A stretch of DNA of 42,911 nt from Oscillospiraceae bacterium. Lineage in GTDB: Bacteria > Bacillota > Clostridia > Oscillospirales > Oscillospiraceae. Below, one piece after another: positions 15,670-24,698 of this stretch. Where the stretch lies: positions 1-42,911 of the forward strand of contig SVLR01000018.1 in assembly GCA_015067785.1 (NCBI GenBank). The letters run 5' to 3'. Within the stretch, counting starts at the first letter, position 1, and each line of letters begins with the position of its first letter. The notes beneath the pieces were generated by a model. The model made no database searches. It had not been told where the DNA came from and saw only the letters and a program-made list of their open reading frames with translations. The translations under genes and the position numbers were made by a program.

Positions 15670-17670
15670 ATGGCAAGACCGATTAAGGAAGAATATGGTA
15701 ACGAAAGTATTTCAATGCTGAAGAATGAGGCGCGTGTTCGGGAACGTCCCGCTGTTATTTTTGGGTCGGATGATCTGGAAGGCTGTAAACACGCGGTGTT
15801 TGAGATTCTCTCCAATGCCATTGATGAGGCCCGTGAGGGTCACGGCGACACGATCATTGTCACCCGATATGAAGACTACTCCATTGAAGTGGAGGACTTT
15901 GGCCGCGGTTGTCCTGTGGACTATAACGAAAGAGAAAAGCGCTATAACTGGGAGCTGGTATTTTGCGAAATGTATGCCGGCGGCAAGATGAATTCTAAGG
16001 GCGACAACTACGAATACTCGCTGGGTCTTAACGGCCTTGGTGCCTGCGCCACCCAGTACGCCTCTGAATATTTTGATGCAACTATTTGGCGCGATGGTTT
16101 CCGCTATGACCTTCATTTTGAAAAGGGCAGAAACAAGGGCGGTCTAAAGAAAGAACCCACCGACCGCGGTCGCAAGACTGGCTCTCTTTTCCACTGGAAG
16201 CCGGATGCGACGGTTTTCACAGATATTAAGATTCCGTTGGAATATTTCCGGGATGTGCTGTATCGGCAGGCCGTTGTTAACCAGGGAATTACCTTTAAGT
16301 TCCGCAATCAGGTTGGCAAGCGGTTTGAAGAAGAGGTTTTTTGTTACCCGGACGGTATCCGTCAGTATGTAGAAGAGCTTGTAGGGGACAATGCCTTTAC
16401 TATGCCTACCTACTGGGAAGCTGAGCGCTACGGCAGAGACTCAGAAACACGCCCGGAGATGAAGCTGAAAATCACTTGCTCCTTTTGCTTCAGCAAGACG
16501 GTCAGAAAAATCGAGTACTATCACAATTCCTCTTGGTTAGAGCACGGTGGCAGCCCCGACCGCGCAGTTCGCTTTGGCCTCACGGCTGCTTTTGATAAAT
16601 ATCTGCGCGATACGGGAAAATACAACAAGAGTGAAATGGAAAGCCGCAACAGAATTATTTTCCAGGATATTCAGGACAGCCTTGTGCTTGTAACCAACTG
16701 CTTCTCCACTATTGGCTGCTTTGAAAACCAGACCAAAAAAGCGGTAAACTCCAAGTTTATTCAGGAAGCAATGACCGCTTTCTTTAAGGATCAGCTTCAA
16801 GTCTGGTTTATCGAAAATAAACAGGAAGCAGACCGGGCAGCGGAGCAGATCCTGATTAATAAGCGCGCCCGGGAAAGCGCAGAGCGCACCCGCAGTAATG
16901 TGAAGAAGAATCTTGTTGCAAAGGTAGATATTGCTAACCGCGTCCAGAAATTCGTGGACTGCCGCAGCAAGGATCCAGCTCAGAGAGAGCTGTATATCGT
17001 CGAGGGTGATTCTGCATTGGGTAGCGTTAAGCAGTCCCGAAACGCAGAATTTCAGGGCATTATGCCAGTTCGCGGTAAGATCCTCAATTGCTTGAAGGCA
17101 GACTATAACCGGATCTTTGCTTCTCCAATCATTACGGACCTGATGAAGGTTTTGGGCTGCGGTGTGGAGATCGAGGGCAAGAAGGCTAAGGAGCTTTCCT
17201 CCTTCAATATTGACAATCTCCGCTGGAATAAAGTCGTTATCTGTACCGACGCGGATGTGGACGGCTTCCAGATCCGCACCCTGATCCTGACGATGCTTTA
17301 CCGCCTTTGCCCTACGCTGATTCGGGACGGCTATGTCTATATCGCTGAATCTCCGCTTTTTGAGATCACTTATAAGGATAAGACTTGGTTCGCCTATAAT
17401 GAGGCGGAAAAAGCGCGGATCCTCCGGGAGGATTTGTCAGGGAAAAAGCCTGCCATCCAGCGCTCCAAGGGCCTTGGAGAAAACGATCCGGAGATGATGT
17501 GGATGACCACGATGAATCCGGAGACCCGCCGCCTTATTAAGGTAATGCCTGAGGACGCAGAGCGGACAAGCTACTATTTTGATATTCTGCTGGGTGATAA
17601 CCTGGCGGAGCGTAAGAATTTTATTGCGGAAAACGGCGCCAGATATTTGGAACTGGCAGACATTTCCTAA
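15670..17670 (+). CDS. parE: Type IIA topoisomerase subunit B (ParE/GyrB-like, divergent)
   Basis: This 666-residue ATPase subunit has GHKL motifs EILSNAIDEA (45-54, Mg-binding Asn49), DFGRG (76-80) and GLNGLGA (119-125). A transducer-domain QTKK (the catalytic Lys loop) and the TOPRIM motifs EGDSA (about 445) and DADVDG (about 527) follow, with QRSKGLGE near 597. The Toprim block reads EGDSALGSVKQS rather than the usual EGDSAGGSAKQ, so it is a divergent paralogue. CAGGTG precedes the ATG. The partner subunit follows after 12 bp. With the A subunit lacking a visible gyrase box, the pair is probably topoisomerase IV-like, but gyrase cannot be strictly excluded. Confidence 0.85.
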   Translation: MARPIKEEYGNESISMLKNEARVRERPAVIFGSDDLEGCKHAVFEILSNAIDEAREGHGDTIIVTRYEDYSIEVEDFGRGCPVDYNEREKRYNWELVFCEMYAGGKMNSKGDNYEYSLGLNGLGACATQYASEYFDATIWRDGFRYDLHFEKGRNKGGLKKEPTDRGRKTGSLFHWKPDATVFTDIKIPLEYFRDVLYRQAVVNQGITFKFRNQVGKRFEEEVFCYPDGIRQYVEELVGDNAFTMPTYWEAERYGRDSETRPEMKLKITCSFCFSKTVRKIEYYHNSSWLEHGGSPDRAVRFGLTAAFDKYLRDTGKYNKSEMESRNRIIFQDIQDSLVLVTNCFSTIGCFENQTKKAVNSKFIQEAMTAFFKDQLQVWFIENKQEADRAAEQILINKRARESAERTRSNVKKNLVAKVDIANRVQKFVDCRSKDPAQRELYIVEGDSALGSVKQSRNAEFQGIMPVRGKILNCLKADYNRIFASPIITDLMKVLGCGVEIEGKKAKELSSFNIDNLRWNKVVICTDADVDGFQIRTLILTMLYRLCPTLIRDGYVYIAESPLFEITYKDKTWFAYNEAEKARILREDLSGKKPAIQRSKGLGENDPEMMWMTTMNPETRRLIKVMPEDAERTSYYFDILLGDNLAERKNFIAENGARYLELADIS

Positions 17671-17682
17671 GAGAGGTGCGCT

Positions 17683-19932
17683 ATGGCACGAAAAAAGAAA
17701 GAAACGGAACAGACTAAGAAAAAAGTCAATACCGATCACGTGGTTGGTCTGCAGGGTTCTACCACGGAGCAGGCAATCTCTGAGACCTTGGAGATCAACT
17801 ATATGCCCTATGCGATGTCTGTCATCGTTTCCCGGGCAATTCCGGAGATCGACGGCTTCAAACCGTCTCACAGAAAGCTCCTTTATACGATGTATAAGAT
17901 GGGCCTTCTGGGCAGTAAGCGCGTAAAATCCGCCAATATTGTGGGCCAGACAATGCAGCTCAACCCTCACGGTGACGCGGCGATCTATGAGACTATGGTC
18001 CGTCTCGCTCGAGGCAATGAATCTCTGCTTCATCCTTTTGTAGACTCCAAGGGTAACTTTGGCAAGGTCTACTCCCGGGATATGGCGTATGCGGCATCAC
18101 GATATACGGAAGCAAAGTTGGACCCTATCTGCGCTGAGCTTTTCCGGGATATCGACTCCGATACGGTGGATATGGTTGATAATTATGATGCGAGCCAAAA
18201 GGAACCCAGCTTGCTGCCCACCACATTCCCTAATGTGCTGGTTTCTGCCAACCAAGGCATTGCTGTCGGTATGGCAAGCAACATCTGCTCCTTTAACTTG
18301 GCAGAGGTCTGCAATACTGCCATTGCTCTTATCGACAACCCGGAGCACGATGTACTGGAAACCTTGCCCGGACCGGACTTTTCCACAGGTGCTGAGCTCT
18401 TGTTTGATGAAGCGGCAACCCGTGAAATCTACCGTACCGGTCGCGGCAGCTTCAAGCTGCGGGCAAAATGGCGTTATGAGAAAAACGGAAACCTGATTGA
18501 AATCACAGAAATTCCGTATACTACCACCAGTGAAGCGATTTTAGATAAGGTCAATGAACTGATCACCGCTGGGAAGATCCGGGAGATCGCGGATATGCGT
18601 GACGAGACCGATCTGGAAGGCCTGAAGCTGACCATAGATCTGCGCCGCGGCGTCGAGCCTGATAAACTGATGCAAAAGCTGTTCCGTCTGACCCCTTTGC
18701 AGGATAGCTTTTCCTGCAATTTCAATATTCTCATTGCCGGCATGCCCCGGGTCATGGGAATCAGCGAAATTTTGGAGGAGTGGACAGCCTGGCGTATAGA
18801 ATGTGTCCGCCGCCGGATTTACTACCAAATTCAAAAGAAAGAAGAACGCCTGCACCTGCTGAAGGGCTTGGAACGTATTCTTCTTGATATCGATAAGGCG
18901 ATCCGTATCATTCGGGAGACGGAACTGGAAAGCGAAGTTATCCCCAATTTGATGATCGGCTTTGGTATCGATGAGACCCAGGCAAATTATGTAGCGGAGA
19001 TCAAGCTGCGTAATATCAACAAGGAGTACATCCTGAAGCAAACCAAGGCGATCTCCCAGCTGGAAGAGGAGATTGCGGAGCTGCGTAGTACACTTAACAG
19101 CAGCAGAAAGCTCCGTAATGTAATTATCAGTGAGCTGAAGCAGGTTGCGCAGAAGTACGGTAAGCCCAGACGGACGGAGATCGTATACCAGACCGTGGAC
19201 AGCGAGGAAGAAAATCCAGAGGAGGATATTCCAGACTATCCTGTTACTGTGTTTGTTTCTCAGGATGGCTATCTTAAGAAGATCACGCCCCAAAGTCTGC
19301 GGATGTCCGGTGTACAGAAATTCAAGGAAGGCGATAAGCTGCGGCTATCCAGAGAGACGAGCAACCGCGCTGAACTGCTTGTTTTTACAGATCAGCATCA
19401 GTGCTATAAGGCAAGGCTGTCCGATTTTGAGGACGGCAAGGCCTCCCAGCTTGGTGATTATCTACCCCAAAAGCTTGGTATGGATGCAGGTGAAAATGTG
19501 GTGGAAGTGATCTTCCCCGGTGATTATAAGGGCTTCGTGCTATTCTTCTTTGAAAACGGCAAGGCGGCGAAGGTGCCCCTGAGCGCTTATGAAACCAAAA
19601 CCAACCGCCGTCGCCTTACCGGAGCATACTCCGACAAGAGTGGCTTGAAGGCTTGTATTGCACTGCAAAAGGACGAGCAGATCGTTCTTTATACAAGTGA
19701 TAACCGTGCGGCAATCTTCTCCAGTGCCCTTCTGCAGCCCAAGACGACCCGTAACACCATCGGTGTCAACGCAATAACTCTGAAGAAAATAGCAACACTT
19801 ACCGATGCACAGTTACTGGAGGGTAGCGGTATTACAAATCCCAGTCGCTATCGTTGCAGAAATATTCCTACGGCTGGCGCACTTCTGAAAGAGGAGGACG
19901 CCCAGGAAAAGCAAATTCAGTTTGAGGTGTAA
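17683..19932 (+). CDS. parC: Type IIA topoisomerase subunit A (ParC/GyrA-like)
   Basis: The 749-residue breakage-reunion subunit has a Lys-rich N-terminus (about 1-15) and the winged-helix active site. SHRKLLYTM (62-70) and NPHGDAAIYETM (94-105) are present, and the catalytic tyrosine is Y141 in AASRYTEAKL. A coiled-coil/tower region with IEKKEERLHLL-type helices follows around 385-490. The C-terminal beta-pinwheel runs from about 520, with no canonical GyrA box (QRRGGKG) seen. The quinolone-pocket positions equivalent to E. coli GyrA S83 and D87 are Ala99 and Glu103. GAGAGGTG precedes the ATG. It is co-transcribed with the parE-like gene and followed within 3 bp by yitT-like. Confidence 0.87.
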   Translation: MARKKKETEQTKKKVNTDHVVGLQGSTTEQAISETLEINYMPYAMSVIVSRAIPEIDGFKPSHRKLLYTMYKMGLLGSKRVKSANIVGQTMQLNPHGDAAIYETMVRLARGNESLLHPFVDSKGNFGKVYSRDMAYAASRYTEAKLDPICAELFRDIDSDTVDMVDNYDASQKEPSLLPTTFPNVLVSANQGIAVGMASNICSFNLAEVCNTAIALIDNPEHDVLETLPGPDFSTGAELLFDEAATREIYRTGRGSFKLRAKWRYEKNGNLIEITEIPYTTTSEAILDKVNELITAGKIREIADMRDETDLEGLKLTIDLRRGVEPDKLMQKLFRLTPLQDSFSCNFNILIAGMPRVMGISEILEEWTAWRIECVRRRIYYQIQKKEERLHLLKGLERILLDIDKAIRIIRETELESEVIPNLMIGFGIDETQANYVAEIKLRNINKEYILKQTKAISQLEEEIAELRSTLNSSRKLRNVIISELKQVAQKYGKPRRTEIVYQTVDSEEENPEEDIPDYPVTVFVSQDGYLKKITPQSLRMSGVQKFKEGDKLRLSRETSNRAELLVFTDQHQCYKARLSDFEDGKASQLGDYLPQKLGMDAGENVVEVIFPGDYKGFVLFFFENGKAAKVPLSAYETKTNRRRLTGAYSDKSGLKACIALQKDEQIVLYTSDNRAAIFSSALLQPKTTRNTIGVNAITLKKIATLTDAQLLEGSGITNPSRYRCRNIPTAGALLKEEDAQEKQIQFEV

Positions 19933-19935
19933 GTC

Positions 19936-20799
19936 ATGCATAAAAAACGGCAATGGGTCATTGGCTTTATTAAGATCGTATTTGGATGTGCATTATTTGG
20001 CATAGCATTCAATATGTTTTTTGCCCCTATCGGTCTCAATGCAGGTGGTGTATCGGGTCTTGGTATGATCTTTGTAAAGTTCTTTGAGGTTGGAACAGTT
20101 GGCAGTGTTACTGCAGTGATCAATATCCCTCTATTTGCACTTGCGGCTTTTTTGCTGGGAAGAAAGTTCTTTGTCGGCTCTTTGATTGGTATGCTTGCCA
20201 TTGCTGTTTCGATTGACTCTTTTGCTTTTTTGCCTGCAGTCGATATTGATCCTCTTATGTGCGCCCTTTACGGCGGTATTCTTGCAGGAGGCGGCTTAGG
20301 TCTTGTGTTTGCGTCCGGCGCTTCTACCGGTGGTTCGGATATTATTGTGCGCATCTTGAAATTACGCTGGCCTAATATTCGGATCGGTGTAATCTGCACG
20401 GGTTTTGATTTGATCATCGCGGCGCTTACCGGTGTCGTATTTAACGACGTTAGCTGTGCACTATATAGTGGTGTTGCGATATTCATTACCGGCAGAGTGA
20501 TCGATATTGTCGTTTATCGTTTTGACTACTCCAAGGTTGTGTTGATTATTTCGGACAAGCATCAGGAAGTGGCAGAACAGATTGCGCTTCAGCTTCACCG
20601 CGGAGCGACCTTCTTAAATGGTCAGGGTTCCTATACCGGAAATGAGAAGAAGGTTATACTGACAGCCGTGAAGAGACAGCAGCTTGCAGAACTAAAGAGC
20701 CTTGTGGTTGCTATAGACTCGCAAGCATTTGTAATTGTGCAAGAAGCGCACCAGGTGCTGGGTGACGGCTTCTCCCGTTATTCGAAGGATTCTCTATAA
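19936..20799 (+). CDS. YitT-family membrane protein (DUF161 + DUF2179)
   Basis: The 287-residue protein has about five to six transmembrane segments in residues 8-190, with the family motif GLNAGGVSGLG (about 33-43) and ASGASTGGSDI (about 127-137). The C-terminal soluble DUF2179 domain (about 205-285) contains RGATFLNGQGSYTG and an IDSQAFVIVQEAHQVLGDGF ending. The role is unknown; it is common in Firmicutes. Its ribosome site GAGGTG lies within the last codons of the parC-like gene, so it is translationally linked to the topoisomerase operon. Confidence 0.92.
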   Translation: MHKKRQWVIGFIKIVFGCALFGIAFNMFFAPIGLNAGGVSGLGMIFVKFFEVGTVGSVTAVINIPLFALAAFLLGRKFFVGSLIGMLAIAVSIDSFAFLPAVDIDPLMCALYGGILAGGGLGLVFASGASTGGSDIIVRILKLRWPNIRIGVICTGFDLIIAALTGVVFNDVSCALYSGVAIFITGRVIDIVVYRFDYSKVVLIISDKHQEVAEQIALQLHRGATFLNGQGSYTGNEKKVILTAVKRQQLAELKSLVVAIDSQAFVIVQEAHQVLGDGFSRYSKDSL

Positions 20800-20816
20800 G
20801 AACAGGAGGGAGTATA

Positions 20817-21875
20817 GTGAAAAGAGCGGCAATCGTCATAAGCGTATTGGTAGTATTTCTCCTAACTGGCTGTAATTCCTGGATGAACGGTAGCTATACT
20901 TCCGTTGTTCCCCACAAGGAACAGAATGTACAGCCGGAGGAGTCACTGGAGGAACCGGAAAATTATGAGGATATTGTGCTGATTCTCACTAATATGGTGG
21001 AGTACGGTCAGCAGAGACAAACCATTTCTATGGTGGAGATGGAAGAAGGATGGGAGGAGTATTTAGATGAAGCGGTGGAGTATGTGCATAAGGTCTATCC
21101 CTTGGGCGCATACGCCGTTTCGGAGATCGACTACGAGATCGGCACCAGCTTTGGCAGACCCGCCCTTGCAGTAGAGATCAAGTACCACCGCAACATAGCT
21201 GAAATTGATGCAGTTCTGGAAGCCCAATCTCCAAGGGAGTTTGCCGATGTTGTGTATCATGCATTGCGGACAATGACGGCCCGTGTTGCAGTCTATGTAG
21301 AGAATTATACGGAAACTGATCTGACGCAGTTGGTTCAGGATTACGCGATGCGTTATCCTCAGTTTGTGATGGAGGAGCCCCGCGTTTCAGCGACGATGTA
21401 TCCCCAAGATGGGAAGGATCGGGTGGTGGAGCTTTATTTCACCTATGGCACCGGGAGGGATTCCCTCTTGCGGATGCAGGAGCAGGTCAGCCTTGTATTT
21501 ACTTCCTCCGAGCTGTATGTTAGCGGAGAAAGCACCACGATGGAAAAGTATGGTCAGCTTTACTATTTTTTGATGATCAATCGGCATGATTATTCCGTGC
21601 AAACATCCATTACTCCGGCCTACAGCTTGCTGCTTCACGGTGTAGGTGACAGTAAGGCGGTGGCAACAGTCTATGCAGCTATGTGCCGTCAGGCAGGATT
21701 AAACTGCGAGACTATCTCCGGTGCACGGTCCGGTCAGGCGTGGTACTGGAATATCATTAAAGTGAACGGACGCACATATCATGTGGATTTGCTGCGCTGC
21801 CACGAGCAGGGGCGTTTTTTCTATAATGTAGCAAGTGAAATGACAGACTATGTCTGGGATTACTCGGAATATTGA
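20817..21875 (+). CDS. Lipoprotein with a non-catalytic transglutaminase-like domain
   Basis: This 352-residue lipoprotein uses a GTG start behind a strong AGGAGGG site. The signal peptide ends in lipobox LTGC (Cys19). A middle region (about 45-230) is not recognised. Residues about 270-335 read like a transglutaminase/protease core: GDSKAVATVYAAMCRQAGL, WYWNIIKV and YHVDLL. However, the Cys nucleophile position is Ser279 and the His position appears to be Trp (309-312), while the Asp is kept (D324). It therefore probably binds rather than cleaves or crosslinks. It is the last gene after yitT-like. Confidence 0.65.
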   Translation: MKRAAIVISVLVVFLLTGCNSWMNGSYTSVVPHKEQNVQPEESLEEPENYEDIVLILTNMVEYGQQRQTISMVEMEEGWEEYLDEAVEYVHKVYPLGAYAVSEIDYEIGTSFGRPALAVEIKYHRNIAEIDAVLEAQSPREFADVVYHALRTMTARVAVYVENYTETDLTQLVQDYAMRYPQFVMEEPRVSATMYPQDGKDRVVELYFTYGTGRDSLLRMQEQVSLVFTSSELYVSGESTTMEKYGQLYYFLMINRHDYSVQTSITPAYSLLLHGVGDSKAVATVYAAMCRQAGLNCETISGARSGQAWYWNIIKVNGRTYHVDLLRCHEQGRFFYNVASEMTDYVWDYSEY

Positions 21876-21909
21876 TTTTTCAAATTTTTCAAAAAACCGG
21901 AAAAAGCTG

Positions 21910-21937
21910 TTGACATTTCGGGAATATCTGCTATAAT
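21910..21937 (+). promoter_or_regulatory. Promoter of tRNA-Gly
   Basis: TTGACA (21910-21915), 16 bp and TATAAT (21932-21937) lie 13 bp before the tRNA. Confidence 0.8.
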
Positions 21938-21949
21938 AGCTCTTGTTCC

Positions 21950-22025
21950 GCGGGTGTAGCTCATCTGGTAGAGCGCCACCTTGCCAAGGTGGAGGTAGCG
22001 AGTTCGAGCCTCGTCACCCGCTCCA
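21950..22025 (+). tRNA. tRNA-Gly(GCC)
   Basis: A 76-nt cloverleaf has acceptor GCGGGTG/CACCCGC, discriminator T and an encoded CCA. The anticodon stem CCACC/GGTGG encloses loop TTGCCAA, giving anticodon GCC. The D-loop (AGCTCATCTGGTAGAGC) and T-loop (GTTCGAGCC) are standard. Confidence 0.96.
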
Positions 22026-22026
22026 T

Positions 22027-22057
22027 AAAAGCCTAACGCTATTGCGTTAGGCTTTTT
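22027..22057 (+). terminator. tRNA-Gly terminator
   Basis: A 9 bp stem GCCTAACGC/GCGTTAGGC (22031-22039/22044-22052), extended by A/T pairs, ends in a T-run. Confidence 0.85.
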
Positions 22058-22146
22058 ATACTATCCGTTCCTCGGGATCGTAAATGATATAGCCCAATTG
22101 GCACACAGTAAAATAGTTTGCTACAAACCGTAAAGGAGAATGAGAA

Positions 22147-22698
22147 ATGAAAGTTATCATTGGCGCAGGCAGAACGGTTTTAGATGGTTGGTTGAGTACA
22201 CAGGAAAGTGAATTAAATCTCTTAAATAGAGAGGATTTTGCGCGAATGTTTGCAACAGAAAAGCCTACGGCATTTCTTGCTGAGCATGTATGGGAGCATA
22301 TGACATTGGACGATGGGTGTAGGGCAGCGCAAAACTGTTTTGATTATTTACAGGATGGTGGATATATACGAGTAGCAGTCCCAGATAAGAACTTTCGAAA
22401 TGAATGGTATCAAAACATGGTACAGGTTGGCGGGAATGGCGATCCAAATCATCCTGCTTTCACACATAAAATTGTGTATGATTCTGATACGCTAAGACAG
22501 GTATTTACGCAGGCTGGATTTGAGGTTGAGCTTTTAGAGTGGTGTGACACGGAAGGCAGTTTTCATTATAAGTATTGGAACGAAAATGATGGTAGAATTG
22601 GAAGATCTCTTCGTTTTGATACACGAAACCAAAAAGGAAAGTTAGGTATGGTCTCTATTATTCTGGATGCAAAGAAACCCGGACAAATATCATATTGA
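22147..22698 (+). CDS. Small SAM-dependent methyltransferase-like protein
   Basis: The 183-residue protein resembles a compact class I methyltransferase. IIGAGRT (4-10) is a short motif I, AEHVWEHM (45-52) fits the motif IV neighbourhood of Methyltransf_11-type enzymes, and YLQDGGYIRVAVPD (about 69-82) fits motif V/VI. The fold core is shortened at the N-terminus. The substrate is unknown. AAAGGAG precedes the ATG. By eye its codons are more AT-rich than its neighbours', and it is isolated between a tRNA terminator and its own terminator, so recent acquisition is possible. Confidence 0.65.
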   Translation: MKVIIGAGRTVLDGWLSTQESELNLLNREDFARMFATEKPTAFLAEHVWEHMTLDDGCRAAQNCFDYLQDGGYIRVAVPDKNFRNEWYQNMVQVGGNGDPNHPAFTHKIVYDSDTLRQVFTQAGFEVELLEWCDTEGSFHYKYWNENDGRIGRSLRFDTRNQKGKLGMVSIILDAKKPGQISY

Positions 22699-22730
22699 TA
22701 CCGATTGTGAAATACCCTATTATAGAACAG

Positions 22731-22766
22731 CCTCTTTTGCTCACAGCAAGGGAGGTTTTTCTTTTT
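22731..22766 (+). terminator. Terminator after the methyltransferase gene
   Basis: An 11 bp stem with two G-T pairs (22731-22741/22745-22755) and a CAC loop is followed by TTTTTCTTTTT. Confidence 0.8.
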
Positions 22767-22835
22767 CTCGCCCAATTCCCCTTGAATCGGCAATTACACC
22801 ATTTTTATAATGGACAGAAGAGGGGAGAGGGTTTT

Positions 22836-23225
22836 GTGAAGCTTATTTATCGAGTATTTATCGCCGCACTGTGCGTAGGTCTATGGTTTGGACTGGATGT
22901 TGTTGCTACGGAAATTGTGCAATCGGCGAGGGAGGCACCCTATCGGAAACCGTTTCCGTTTCCGTGCTTTTTGCGTCAAACAGACATTTATGCGTGGTCA
23001 TTGTCCACAGGGGAGAGTGGTGCTGAGCTTTTGATACAAAATGTTGGAGACAATGTGCTGCAGAATTTAAAGATCGTCTTTACTTCAAAAGAAAGGATAT
23101 TTGTGTTCCGTTGTGCGGAAATACAGCCGGGCGAAAGAATGTCTTTGCGTGAAGTGGCAGGTCTTGACTGCGACGATTGTTGCGGGGTGGTCTGTGTTTC
23201 CGTTACGGAGGGAAAGGGCGAATAG
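22836..23225 (+). CDS. Small membrane-anchored protein of unknown function
   Basis: The 129-residue protein is not recognised. One hydrophobic N-terminal segment (about 7-24, VFIAALCVGLWFGLDVVA) would act as a signal anchor. The rest, predicted outside, is beta-rich, with Cys at about 44 and 92 and a CDDCC/VVC cluster at about 112-120. The GTG start at 22836 follows AGGGGAGAGGG. A longer in-frame reading from 22695 would cross the upstream terminator and is not used. It lies just before murC, but the murC promoter intervenes. Confidence 0.55.
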   Translation: MKLIYRVFIAALCVGLWFGLDVVATEIVQSAREAPYRKPFPFPCFLRQTDIYAWSLSTGESGAELLIQNVGDNVLQNLKIVFTSKERIFVFRCAEIQPGERMSLREVAGLDCDDCCGVVCVSVTEGKGE

Positions 23226-23259
23226 AAAATGAGGAAATGAGGATATAAAAAGATTTTAG

Positions 23260-23288
23260 TTGTAAAAAGAGAAAAGATAATGTATAAT
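23260..23288 (+). promoter_or_regulatory. Promoter of the murC-ddl operon
   Basis: TTGTAA (23260-23265), 17 bp and TATAAT (23283-23288) lie 33 bp upstream of the murC ATG. Confidence 0.7.
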
Positions 23289-23321
23289 AAGAAGAGATGT
23301 GCTACATAAGGAGCAACTGTT

Positions 23322-24689
23322 ATGAATAGCAGAAATGAAGCATTAAGAGAATATTTACAGCCGGGAAAGCGAGTCCACCTGGTTGGGATCGGCGGTGTCT
23401 CTATGCGTCCGCTGGGCCTTGTTTTGAAGGGAATGGGAATGATCGTTACCGGATCCGATATGAATGCCTCTGTGTCTACGGACGAGTTGATCAGCAAGGG
23501 AATTGCGGTTAAAATCGGTCACAGTGAAGAAAATATCATCGGCGCAGACTGTATTATCCGTACTGCCGCAGCCCATAATGACAATCCGGAAATTGCCGGT
23601 GCCCGCAGTAGAGGGATTCCAGTATTTGAACGGGCGCAAGCGTGGGGCGTGATTATGCAGGCATACAAAAATGCTGTTTGCTTTGCCGGTACTCACGGTA
23701 AGACTACAACCACCTCTATGGCTACCCATATTTTTATGGAAGCCGGTGCGGATCCTACGGTTATGATTGGTGGCTATCTGCCGCTGTTGAAGGCAGGACA
23801 CCGCGTAGGAAACGGTGACACCATTATCCTGGAGAGCTGCGAGTATTGTGACTCCTTCCTTAATTTTACACCTACACTTGCTGTCATTACCAATGTGGAG
23901 GCAGACCATTTAGACTATTTTAAGGATCTTCAGGATGTACAGAAATCATTTCGCCGGTTTGCTGAACTTGCGACCGATGCCATCCTTGCAAATGGGGACG
24001 ATCCCCATGTTGCAGATGCACTGGATGGGCTTGACTACATTTCTTTTGGCTTGACTGAAAACAACCGGATTTATGCAAAGAATATATCTTCCGACGGACG
24101 GCATTTTGATGTGATCTGTGACGGGGTATTCTATTGCCATCTGGATTTGCTTGTATTTGGTATCCACAATGTTCAAAATGCATTGGCTGCTGCCGGCGCA
24201 GCGTGGTACTTGGGGATTCCTGGGGAGGCGGTGGCTGCGGGTCTTTCCACCTTTACCGGTGCGGATCGCCGTATGCAGTATAAAGGTGAGCTTTGCGGTG
24301 CAAGACTCTACGACGATTATGCGCATCATCCTGACGAGCTGGCGGCAACCCTTGCGGCTTTACGTCTGATGGATTGCAAGCGTGTTGTTCTCGCATTCCA
24401 GCCGCATACATACACACGCACCAAGGCGCTGTTTGATGATTTTGTGCTGCAGCTAAAAAAGGCGGATGTTCTGATAGTTGCCGAGATCTATGCGGCACGG
24501 GAACGCAATACGATCGGTATTTCCTCCAGAGACTTGGTTGCGCAAATTCCTGGCAGTATTTATTGTGAGACGCTGCAGGATGTTGCCCAGCAGATCACAC
24601 AGATCGCGCAGCCGGGTGACCTTGTTCTGACTGTTGGTGCAGGTGATATTTTCCGGGCTGGTGAGATGGCGCTTGAACAGAAGATGTGA
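23322..24689 (+). CDS. murC: UDP-N-acetylmuramate--L-alanine ligase MurC
   Basis: This 455-residue Mur ligase adds L-Ala to UDP-MurNAc in the cytoplasm. The N-terminal Rossmann-like domain has HLVGIGGVSMRPL (19-31), the ATP loop is GTHGKTTTT (123-131), and the central-domain block TNVEADHLDYF (about 189-199) is present. The C-terminal domain has YDDYAHHPDE (about 328-337) and FQPHTYTRT (about 360-368). AAGGAG lies upstream of the ATG. It heads an operon with ddl (10 bp gap) and a DUF1934 gene, so two precursor-building steps are coupled. Confidence 0.96.
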   Translation: MNSRNEALREYLQPGKRVHLVGIGGVSMRPLGLVLKGMGMIVTGSDMNASVSTDELISKGIAVKIGHSEENIIGADCIIRTAAAHNDNPEIAGARSRGIPVFERAQAWGVIMQAYKNAVCFAGTHGKTTTTSMATHIFMEAGADPTVMIGGYLPLLKAGHRVGNGDTIILESCEYCDSFLNFTPTLAVITNVEADHLDYFKDLQDVQKSFRRFAELATDAILANGDDPHVADALDGLDYISFGLTENNRIYAKNISSDGRHFDVICDGVFYCHLDLLVFGIHNVQNALAAAGAAWYLGIPGEAVAAGLSTFTGADRRMQYKGELCGARLYDDYAHHPDELAATLAALRLMDCKRVVLAFQPHTYTRTKALFDDFVLQLKKADVLIVAEIYAARERNTIGISSRDLVAQIPGSIYCETLQDVAQQITQIAQPGDLVLTVGAGDIFRAGEMALEQKM

Positions 24690-24698
24690 GGTGTAGAG

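Noticed and set aside
18541..19293. Minus-strand open frame of 250 codons inside the parC-like gene.
   Set aside because: It is antisense to a conserved topoisomerase domain, with no family resemblance or start signal.
21950..22146. Phage or island attachment site at tRNA-Gly.
   Set aside because: No integrase is present and no repeat of the tRNA 3' end was found downstream of it in the window.
22695..22835. N-terminal extension of the 22836 gene.
   Set aside because: It would include the methyltransferase terminator and lose the signal-anchor placement; the GTG at 22836 has a good ribosome site.
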